Assembly: GCA_043789035.1 (NCBI GenBank)
Contig: JAYWIG010000282.1
Span: forward strand, 1-8,709
Direction: 5' to 3'
Length of the DNA: 8,709 nt
Source of the DNA: JAYWIG01 sp043789035
GTDB lineage: Bacteria; Pseudomonadota; Gammaproteobacteria; Burkholderiales; Burkholderiaceae_E
Shown: piece after piece, positions 1 through 5,934 of the stretch
Layout: every line of letters begins with the position of its first letter
Numbering within the stretch: the first letter of the stretch is position 1
The notes under the pieces: generated by a model
The model's database searches: none
Seen by the model: only the letters and a program-made list of their open reading frames with translations
What the model was told of the DNA's origin: nothing
Made by a program: the position numbers and the translations under genes

Positions 1-86
1 GGCTGGCTTAACCAGCGTTTTAGAAGGCTCGTCTTCCCACTGCCCAAGTAGCCGGTCAGCAAGTAAACAGGAATACGATTAATCAT
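1..86 (-). CDS. CobW/P47K-family P-loop GTPase, N-terminal fragment (runs off left edge)
   Basis: Reading the minus strand from an ATG at 86-84 gives 28 complete codons starting MINRIPVYLLTGYLGSGKTS, open to the window edge. Residues 12-19 are a Walker A P-loop (G-Y-L-G-S-G-K-T) directly after a hydrophobic strand (VYLLT) and followed by a Leu-Leu helix start. This is the usual beginning of CobW/P47K (COG0523) GTPases, in which the P-loop sits within the first 20 or so residues. Family members are cytoplasmic metal-chaperone or metal-insertion GTPases for zinc, cobalt or iron-type clients; which one applies here cannot be told from 28 residues. A possible ribosome binding site (AGGG, minus strand, 98-95) lies 8 nt before the ATG. 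In-frame sequence upstream of the ATG reaches a stop at 116-114 with no better start. The gene is divergent from the cupin-led operon. The family call is fairly secure; the CXCC motif and C-terminal domain are outside the window. Confidence 0.82.
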   Translation of the reverse strand, partial: MINRIPVYLLTGYLGSGKTSLLKRWLSQ

Positions 87-91
87 GAACA

Positions 92-109
92 ACGCCCTAG
101 TTAAGGCGT
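92..109. promoter_or_regulatory. 18-bp near-palindrome, candidate operator
   Basis: The sequence ACGCCCTAGTTAAGGCGT is an imperfect dyad: seven of nine base pairs match, with one C/A mismatch and a central G/T. It begins 5 nt upstream of the divergent GTPase start codon, covers that gene's putative ribosome binding site, and lies where the -35 region of the rightward promoter would be. A dimeric repressor bound here could control both directions. It does not resemble the Zur or Fur consensus as I know them. It could instead act as a short RNA hairpin in the GTPase leader. Regulatory function is inference. Confidence 0.4.
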
Positions 110-124
110 AAGTCTAATCGAATC

Positions 125-130
125 GTTATA
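125..130 (-). promoter_or_regulatory. Candidate -10 element of the leftward (CobW-family) promoter
   Basis: On the minus strand, 130-125 reads TATAAC, five of six to the -10 consensus, and shares its central TATA with the rightward -10 candidate at 127-132. It lies about 39 nt upstream of the GTPase start codon. The corresponding -35 position (TCATAA with 17-nt spacing) is poor. If both elements are real, RNA polymerase could occupy only one direction at a time. Confidence 0.28.
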
Positions 131-132
131 CT
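127..132 (+). promoter_or_regulatory. Candidate -10 element of the rightward (cupin operon) promoter
   Basis: TATACT matches the sigma-70 -10 consensus at five of six positions and lies about 32 nt upstream of the cupin ATG, leaving a leader of roughly 25 nt. No good -35 is seen: 17 nt upstream is AGGCGT, inside the near-palindrome at 92-109. A weak -35 with a strong -10 would fit an activator-dependent or regulated promoter, but this is inference. Confidence 0.35.
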
Positions 133-163
133 TAGAGGTACAAGCATTTATGAGGAGCTATTT

Positions 164-436
164 ATGGACAAAATCGCATTTAAAACGCAACTAGCCGCAG
201 AACAATTCGACGAAATCGTTGAAGTGAGTAAACCCGCCAATGAGGCGATGGGCGTGCATACCCATCCGTTTGAGGCGAAAGCGCTGATTACACAGGGTGA
301 ATTGAGTATTGCGGTGAACGATGTGTCGCGCCTATATAAATTGGGCGACGTGTTTCACTTGGTACCGAATACGCCGCATACTGAACAGTATGGGCCGAAT
401 GGCGTAACGTATTTAGTCGGGCGAAAAAACGCCTAG
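164..436 (+). CDS. Small single-domain cupin protein
   Basis: A 90-residue protein made of one conserved cupin barrel, presumably cytoplasmic because no signal peptide is visible. Motif 1 is residues 30-45 (G30, H32, H34, E37 or nearby, G45) and motif 2 is residues 61-72 (G61, P68, H72). His32, His34 and His72 are the expected metal ligands, so the metal site looks complete apart from uncertainty over which acidic residue completes it. Stand-alone cupins of this size bind a metal and either catalyse small-molecule reactions or sense a ligand; the substrate cannot be named. The ATG is well supported by GAGGAG at 152-157 with a 6-nt spacer. It is first in the plus-strand operon, 12 nt ahead of the rhodanese gene and divergent from a CobW-type GTPase, so a metal- or stress-linked role is plausible (inference). 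It is shorter than enzymatic cupins such as dioxygenases. Confidence 0.85.
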   Translation: MDKIAFKTQLAAEQFDEIVEVSKPANEAMGVHTHPFEAKALITQGELSIAVNDVSRLYKLGDVFHLVPNTPHTEQYGPNGVTYLVGRKNA

Positions 437-448
437 AGTGGAGTTGAT

Positions 449-1465
449 ATGAGCTTGATCAAATTTGTATTTTCGTTGATGCTGCCACTGTTTTTACACA
501 ATGCGTTGGCGCAGTCAGCGTCCAACCAGCCTATTGTTATCGATACGGCGGAAGTCACTAAGGCCATTGCGCGAGGTGCACTGGTATGGGACGTTCGATC
601 AAGTGATGCTTTTGTAAAGGGGCATATCCCCGGGGCTGTGAATATTGGTGATGCGCCAAGTGCGTTGAGAGAACCCAATAGCGAAGACTTTATAGCCACA
701 GAACAAATAGAAAAGATTCTTGCCGGAGTGGGGATTAACCCCGCCAGAGAAATCGTTGTGTATGGCAACCGTGGTGGCTGGCAGGCCTACTTCGGCCTTT
801 ATACCATGCAGTATTTTGGTGGCCAACGTACTAGTGTTTACCATGAAGGTATTGAAGATTGGCAAGGGCAAGGTTTAGCGATTGCCCAAGGCGTCAAAAC
901 TTTTTCACCCGTCGCGTTGAAGCTTGAAAAAGATGCGTCGAGTAAATTCACCATTGGCACGCGTGAAGTGATCGCCAAGTTGAACAAAGCCGAGGTACAA
1001 ATTCTCGATGTGCGAACCGTGAAGGAATTTAGCGGTGAAGATATTCGCGCGATTCGTGGCGGCCATATTCCGGGTGCCATCAATATACCCTATGAAAATA
1101 ATTGGGTTGACCCTGATACCGCCAATAAATTGGCAAGACGGCAAGTGACAACTAATGCAGGTATGTCATTAAAACCTCAAGAGGGATTGAAGGCTTTATA
1201 CGCAAAGCTCGACCCAACCAAAGAAACCATTGTGTACTGCCAAAGTGGCGCGCGCGCCTCTGAAACTGCGGGCATATTGCAGCATTTAGGTTTTAAGAAC
1301 GTGAAGGTTTATGATGCCTCGTGGCTTGCCTATGGCAACACCCTGGATGCGCCTGCTGATAACGTGAGTTTTTTCAACGTTGGATTACTCAATTCCCGTA
1401 TTGCTACGATGCAAAGTCGCATTGAGCAGCTTGAAAAAGAGCTGGCTGCAAAGAATTCGAAATAG
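449..1465 (+). CDS. Secreted two-domain rhodanese (thiosulfate sulfurtransferase-like)
   Basis: A 338-residue tandem rhodanese. Residues 1-21 form a Sec-type signal peptide (Lys5, hydrophobic core, cleavage after Ala-Leu-Ala before Gln22), so the protein should be periplasmic. Domain 1 (about 30-145) has the WDVR and GHIPGAVNI elements, but its catalytic-loop position reads GNRGG (106-110), without cysteine. Domain 2 (about 168-300) has LDVR (186-189), GGHIPGAINIPY (204-215) and an active loop C264-Q-S-G-A-R269. Cys264 is the only cysteine in the whole protein. An inactive first domain and active second domain is the usual layout of thiosulfate or mercaptopyruvate sulfurtransferases, which move sulfane sulfur to cyanide or thiols through a Cys persulfide. 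Residues 313-336 look like a short coiled coil, an unusual tail that might mediate oligomerisation. GGAG at 440-443 precedes the ATG; the gene starts 12 nt after the cupin stop. The donor and acceptor are unknown. Confidence 0.92.
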   Translation: MSLIKFVFSLMLPLFLHNALAQSASNQPIVIDTAEVTKAIARGALVWDVRSSDAFVKGHIPGAVNIGDAPSALREPNSEDFIATEQIEKILAGVGINPAREIVVYGNRGGWQAYFGLYTMQYFGGQRTSVYHEGIEDWQGQGLAIAQGVKTFSPVALKLEKDASSKFTIGTREVIAKLNKAEVQILDVRTVKEFSGEDIRAIRGGHIPGAINIPYENNWVDPDTANKLARRQVTTNAGMSLKPQEGLKALYAKLDPTKETIVYCQSGARASETAGILQHLGFKNVKVYDASWLAYGNTLDAPADNVSFFNVGLLNSRIATMQSRIEQLEKELAAKNSK

Positions 1466-1513
1466 TCATCCTGTACGCTGATTTAACTTAAAATTTATAG
1501 GCAATGAACTGCT

Positions 1514-2767
1514 ATGGCCGTCCGATCTGTATTACTTGCCTTGACCATTGGCGCGCTGGCAGCATGTAGCCAAACCCCAGACCCGCAAGCATCGAAGGCC
1601 GCTGGTGCGCCTAGCGGAGCAGGCTCGCAACCCGGTTCAACACCTCCGGCGCCAGAAGTATCTGTGATCACGGTTCAAGCCGCTACCCTGCCAGTCGAAC
1701 TAGAGTTCGCAGGCCAAACCATTGGTTCGAGAGAAACGGAAGTTAGAGCTCGCGTAAATGGTATTCTGCAAAAGCGTTTGTATGAAGAAGGCAGCACAGT
1801 GAAAGCTGGTACACCCTTGTTCCAAATCGACCCGGCAACCTTTCAAAATCAAGTGGCTTCTGCCGACGCTGCCGTGGGTGTTGCGAATGCAAGGGTGCAA
1901 CAAACTCGTCGTGACCAAGAACGGCTCGCGCCATTGATTGCTGAAAAAGCGATTAGCCAAAAAGAATATGACGATAGTCGATCGGCATTAGAGTCGGCAG
2001 AGGCCACTTTGCGCCAAACACAGGTGCAAGCGAAGGAAGCTAGATTAAACCTTAGTTATACAAAGGTTTTGGCGCCGATTAGCGGCGTAACTGGCATCGT
2101 GAGCAAGTCTGATGGTAGTTTGATCTCGAGCGTCGACACCTTGCTGACTACCATCGTGCAGACCGACCCTATGTATGTCAACTTCAGCATGCCCGAGGCC
2201 GATTTGCTTCGCTTAAATAAGCAAGTCAACAGTGGCCAACTTACCGTGCCTGGAAAGCGCGCTGCGAACGGCAGTTTAGGCTTTACAGTGAAAGTGAAAT
2301 TGGCCGATGGCAGCGTTCATCCACGCAAGGGCAAACTGAACTTTGCCAGCGAAAAAGTAAACCCACAAACTGGCAGCTTGGAAGTTCGGGCTGAAATTGC
2401 TAACCCAGATGCTTCTTTGAAGCCAGGGCAATATGTGCGAGTTCAATTGGGTGGTGGCACCCGAAGCGATGTATTAAGTGTGCCGCAGCGTGCCGTTATC
2501 GACAGCCCCTTTGGGAAAATTGTGTTTGTTGTTTCGCCGGATAACAAACTTGAGCCTAGGCCTGTTGAACTTGATGGTTGGTCGCAAGGTAATTGGATTA
2601 TTACCAAGGGTATTAAGAGTGGTGAACGAGTGTTGGTTGAAGGCTTTATCAAAGCCAACCAGCCCGGCATGACAGTGAAACCTGTGCCTTATGTTGCTGG
2701 TGCGCCGGGGGCTGCAGGGGCTAATCCTTCGCCTGCCTCGGCGCCGGCCGCCGTACCTAAGAAGTAA
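1514..2767 (+). CDS. RND efflux periplasmic adaptor (membrane fusion) lipoprotein
   Basis: A 417-residue adaptor that bridges the RND pump and the outer-membrane channel. Residues 1-18 are a lipoprotein signal peptide with lipobox L15-A-A-C18; a Pro/Ala/Gly-rich linker follows (19-48). Domains in order: first lipoyl half about 74-108 (EEGSTVKAGTPLFQIDP), alpha-hairpin about 111-179, second lipoyl half about 183-206 (APISGVTGIVSKSDG), beta-barrel about 213-312, membrane-proximal domain about 318-390. The hairpin tip carries R137-x3-L141-x6-S148, the RLS motif known from AcrA-type adaptors to contact TolC-type channels. A Pro/Ala-rich tail of about 27 residues (391-417) ends the protein. The start is fixed: an in-frame TGA lies at 1505-1507 and ATG 1514 is the first start after it, although no strong ribosome binding site is seen. 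The 48-nt gap before it is the longest between the rhodanese and the flavoprotein. The AcrA/MexA family assignment is secure; the transported substrate is unknown. Confidence 0.96.
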   Translation: MAVRSVLLALTIGALAACSQTPDPQASKAAGAPSGAGSQPGSTPPAPEVSVITVQAATLPVELEFAGQTIGSRETEVRARVNGILQKRLYEEGSTVKAGTPLFQIDPATFQNQVASADAAVGVANARVQQTRRDQERLAPLIAEKAISQKEYDDSRSALESAEATLRQTQVQAKEARLNLSYTKVLAPISGVTGIVSKSDGSLISSVDTLLTTIVQTDPMYVNFSMPEADLLRLNKQVNSGQLTVPGKRAANGSLGFTVKVKLADGSVHPRKGKLNFASEKVNPQTGSLEVRAEIANPDASLKPGQYVRVQLGGGTRSDVLSVPQRAVIDSPFGKIVFVVSPDNKLEPRPVELDGWSQGNWIITKGIKSGERVLVEGFIKANQPGMTVKPVPYVAGAPGAAGANPSPASAPAAVPKK

Positions 2768-2781
2768 GAAAGCAGTTAATC

Positions 2782-5700
2782 ATGTTTTCTAAATTCTTTA
2801 TCAATCGGCCTATCTTTGCGACGGTCTTATCGCTGTTGCTAGTGCTGGCCGGTTTAGCGGCGATGCGAATCTTGCCGATCTCTCGATACCCAGAAATTTC
2901 GCCGCCTGTGGTGAATGTGCGGGCTATTTATCCCGGTGCGTCTGCCGAAGTTCTGGAAACTACCGTCGCGGCACCGCTAGAGCAATCTATCAACGGTGTG
3001 GAAAAAATGCTTTACATGGATAGCACCTCATCTGGCGATGGTGCTGTCACGATTAACGTCACCTTCGATGTCGGCACCAATCTGGATATCGCCGCGGTCA
3101 ACGTGAACAATCGCGTCAATCAAGTGCTTTCTAAATTGCCCCAAGAAGTGCAGCGCCAAGGGTTAACAGTATCGAAGAGCTCGGCAAACTTTTTAGTGGT
3201 GGCGGCGATTTACTCGTCCGATGATCGTTACGATGCGCTATACATATCAAACTATGTAACCCAAAATGTGCTTGACCCAATTAAGCGGGTGCCGGGCACT
3301 ACCAATGTTCAAATTTTCGGTGCCAAAGACTATGCCATGCGCATTTGGTTGCGCCCTGATCGGATGGCACAGCTCGGCATTACTGTAGCCGACATTTCAG
3401 CAGCAGTAACAGAACAGAATGCCCAATATGCTGCCGGAAAAATTGGTGCACCTCCGAATAACACCGAAGAGCTCACCTTAACGGTGACTGCTAAAGGTCG
3501 CTTGTTAGAGCCAGAACAGTTTGCCGATATTGTCATTCGTACGGGAGAAAAGGGTTCTGTTATTCGGTTAAAGGATGTGGCGAGGGTTGAGTTAGGCTCG
3601 AAAGACTATAACTTCTATGGCCGTATTAATGGTCATGCGTCTGTGCCTGTAGGCGTTTTTTTGCAGACAGGTGCCAACGCCATAGAGACACGCGCTGCAG
3701 TAGAAAAAACACTGCAAGAATTGAAAGCAAAATTCCCGCAAGGTCTGACTTATGCAACGCCTTACGATACAACGCCCTTCGTGGTTGAGTCGATCCGCGA
3801 AGTGGTAAAGACGTTGGCCGAAGCGATGCTACTCGTGTTTGTGGTGGTGTACGTGTTTTTACAAAGCTGGCGTGCGACGATTATTCCGACTTTGGCCGTG
3901 CCTGTTTCGTTAATCGGTACGATGGCTGGGCTGCACTTGCTGGGTTACAGCATTAACACCCTAACTTTATTTGGAATGGTGCTGGCCATCGGAATCGTGG
4001 TTGATGACGCGATCGTGGTGCTAGAAAACGTTGAGCGCTTAATGCATGAAGAAGGTTTAAGTCCACATGATGCAGCTGTGAAGGCCATGCAGGAAGTTAC
4101 CGGCCCAGTGATTGCAATTGTGCTGGTGCTTTGCGCTGCGTTTATCCCTGTGGCTTTCTTAGGTGGGTTGGCGGGCGAGTTGTATCGACAATTCTCAGTC
4201 ACAATTTCGATTGCGGTGGTGCTTTCAGGGTTTGTCGCCTTAACTCTTACGCCAGCACTGTGTGCGGTGTTGTTAAAGCCGGGTGCGCCTAAGCGTAACT
4301 TTGTGTTTCGCGGCTTCAATCGCATGTTCGATTGGGTAACTTACAAGTACACCAAAGGTGTTGCATTCTTTTTAAAGCGCGGTTTTATCGGTGTACTGCT
4401 ATTCATCGGTATGGGTTTTCTGACGAACTTCTTATTTCAAAAAGTTCCGACCGGGTTAGTTCCAGATGAGGACCAAGGTTATTACATCGGTGCCGTGATA
4501 TTGCCAGAAGGCTCATCACTTGAACGCACCAATGCGGTAGTGAAGAAAGTTGAAGCGGCGATGTCACCCAATAAGAATATCGAAGCGGTGTTTAGTTTGG
4601 TAGGCTTAAATTTCTTAGGTGGAGGTGGTTTGAAATCTTCGGCCGCAACCATGTTCTTTCCGCTAAAGCCTTGGGGCGAGCGTACCCAGTCGGCTAAGGA
4701 GTTGGTCGGTGAAACTTACTATAAAACCGCTGGAATCAAAGAAGGCTTACCTTTAGCGTTTCCACCCCCTGCCATTCAAGGCTTGGGCCAAACCGGCGGT
4801 TTCGAGTTTTATTTACAGAACAAGGGTGATGGCGGCGTGCGCCGCTTGGCGGGTTTATTACCCAGCTTTTTAGCCGAAGCAAACAAGCAGCCTGAATTGC
4901 AAGGTGTGAAAACTATTTGGCAAGCGAACTCGCCGCAGATATTTGTGAGCGTTGATACGGAAAAAGCTAGGTCGCTTGGTGTTGTTGTAGGCGACGTGTA
5001 CAACACGCTTGCTGCTACCCTAGGAAGTTACTATGTGAATGACTTCAATAAGAGTGGGCGCATATACCAAGTCTTGATGCAAGCTGAGGGCCAGTATCGA
5101 GCAAAACCTGACGATATTGGCGCTTTGTATGTCCGTTCGCGAACCGGCGCTATGGTGCAAATTCGATCCTTAGCGGACGTGAAGTTTGTATCAGGCCCGG
5201 ATTCAGTGCAGCACTTTAATTCCTTGCCGTCGATTCAAATTCTTGGTGAACCTAAACCCGGCTTTAGCTCTGGGCAGGCGATTGCTGCAATGGAGCGCGT
5301 GGCAGCATCGACCTTGCCGCCTGATGTGGGCTATGACTGGGGAGGCGCATCGTTTCAGCAAAAGCGCAGTAGTGCATCGGGTGGCTTGGCACTAGCCGCA
5401 GGCTTTTTGATGATTTTTCTCATCTTAGCGGCGCAGTATGAGAAGTGGTCGTTACCGTTCTCGGTCTTGTTGGCCTTACCGTTTGGTATCTTTGGTGCTT
5501 TGTTGGCGGTTTACTTGAGGAATTTTACGAACGATGTGTACTTCCAAATTGGCTTGGTAACTTTGCTTGGTCTTTCAGCCAAGAATGCTATTCTGATTGT
5601 CGAGTTTGCCAGTATGAAAGTAGCCGAAGGTTTGTCGCCGGTGGCGGCGGCGCTTGAGGCTGCTCGGTTGCGGTTTAGGCCGATCTTAATGACTTCATTG

Positions 5701-5934
5701 GCGTTTATTCTCGGTGTGGTTCCATTAGCCTTTTCGAGTGGCGCAGGTGCTGCCGCCCGGCAATCGATTGGCACAGGCGTGCTTGGTGGCATGATTGCTG
5801 CAACTTTCTTAGCGATATTTTTGGTGCCGTTGTTTTTTAAGTTAGTCAATGACTGGAACTTTAAAAGCAAACCAGAGGATTTCGATGGCTTGAAAGCCCA
5901 TGGCAAAGCGATCAAGGGAGGCGATCATGCTTAA
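2782..5934 (+). CDS. RND multidrug efflux transporter, HAE1 (AcrB/MexB) type
   Basis: A 1050-residue inner-membrane pump of full family length. The cytoplasmic start MFSKFFINRP is typical; TM1 is about 10-28, first porter loop about 40-335, TM2-TM6 about 340-497, an amphipathic helix near 508-530, TM7 about 535-552, second porter loop about 556-862, TM8-TM12 about 868-1020. The proton-relay residues of AcrB are all present by motif alignment: D408 and D409 in TM4 (GIVVDDAIVVLENVER), K934 in TM10 (GLSAKNAILIVEFA), R964 and T971 in TM11 (RPILMTSLAF). The DD pair and VLENVER motif mark the hydrophobic/amphiphilic (HAE1) branch rather than heavy-metal (HME) pumps. The substrate-switch loop around 610-620 is glycine rich (FLGGGGLKSS), as in the family. 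It follows the adaptor by 14 nt, and its last codons overlap the channel gene. Nothing suggests decay. Antibiotics, dyes, detergents, solvents or endogenous metabolites are all possible substrates; the sequence alone does not decide. Confidence 0.97.
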   Translation: MFSKFFINRPIFATVLSLLLVLAGLAAMRILPISRYPEISPPVVNVRAIYPGASAEVLETTVAAPLEQSINGVEKMLYMDSTSSGDGAVTINVTFDVGTNLDIAAVNVNNRVNQVLSKLPQEVQRQGLTVSKSSANFLVVAAIYSSDDRYDALYISNYVTQNVLDPIKRVPGTTNVQIFGAKDYAMRIWLRPDRMAQLGITVADISAAVTEQNAQYAAGKIGAPPNNTEELTLTVTAKGRLLEPEQFADIVIRTGEKGSVIRLKDVARVELGSKDYNFYGRINGHASVPVGVFLQTGANAIETRAAVEKTLQELKAKFPQGLTYATPYDTTPFVVESIREVVKTLAEAMLLVFVVVYVFLQSWRATIIPTLAVPVSLIGTMAGLHLLGYSINTLTLFGMVLAIGIVVDDAIVVLENVERLMHEEGLSPHDAAVKAMQEVTGPVIAIVLVLCAAFIPVAFLGGLAGELYRQFSVTISIAVVLSGFVALTLTPALCAVLLKPGAPKRNFVFRGFNRMFDWVTYKYTKGVAFFLKRGFIGVLLFIGMGFLTNFLFQKVPTGLVPDEDQGYYIGAVILPEGSSLERTNAVVKKVEAAMSPNKNIEAVFSLVGLNFLGGGGLKSSAATMFFPLKPWGERTQSAKELVGETYYKTAGIKEGLPLAFPPPAIQGLGQTGGFEFYLQNKGDGGVRRLAGLLPSFLAEANKQPELQGVKTIWQANSPQIFVSVDTEKARSLGVVVGDVYNTLAATLGSYYVNDFNKSGRIYQVLMQAEGQYRAKPDDIGALYVRSRTGAMVQIRSLADVKFVSGPDSVQHFNSLPSIQILGEPKPGFSSGQAIAAMERVAASTLPPDVGYDWGGASFQQKRSSASGGLALAAGFLMIFLILAAQYEKWSLPFSVLLALPFGIFGALLAVYLRNFTNDVYFQIGLVTLLGLSAKNAILIVEFASMKVAEGLSPVAAALEAARLRFRPILMTSLAFILGVVPLAFSSGAGAAARQSIGTGVLGGMIAATFLAIFLVPLFFKLVNDWNFKSKPEDFDGLKAHGKAIKGGDHA
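5914..5921 (+). promoter_or_regulatory. Strong ribosome binding site inside the 3' end of the RND gene
   Basis: AAGGGAGG with a 5-nt spacer precedes ATG 5927 and lies within the last codons of the transporter gene (Lys-Gly-Gly). It decides the start of the channel gene: an in-frame ATG at 5900 would add nine residues (MAKRSREAI) before the signal peptide and has no comparable site. The start and stop overlap (ATGCTTAA, 5927-5934) implies translational coupling of pump and channel. Confidence 0.8.

Noticed and set aside
2..21. GCTGG-N5-CCAGC followed by GTTTT, resembling a rho-independent terminator of an upstream plus-strand gene.
   Set aside because: The stretch lies inside the minus-strand CobW-family coding sequence, the stem is only 5 bp and the T-run is short; coding explains it.
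150..163. ATG at 150-152 as an alternative start just before the cupin.
   Set aside because: It is out of frame with the cupin, gives only a short peptide, and overlaps the GAGGAG ribosome binding site of ATG 164.
1466..1513. Possible internal promoter in the 48-nt gap before the adaptor gene, with TAAAAT at 1489-1494 (5/6 to -10).
   Set aside because: No acceptable -35 at 16-18 nt spacing and AT-rich gaps yield such hexamers by chance; left uncalled, although transcript mapping could revive it.
3945..4325. Long open frame on the minus strand opposite the RND pump (126 codons), and similar antisense frames elsewhere such as 5511-5915.
   Set aside because: These are shadows of the conserved transporter coding sequence, show no recognisable domain and have a composition typical of antisense frames.
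2782..5934. Heavy-metal (CzcA/CusA-type) RND pump, suggested by the metal-linked neighbours.
   Set aside because: TM4 carries the DD pair and VLENVER motif of the hydrophobic/amphiphilic branch, and no methionine relay typical of CusA is evident.
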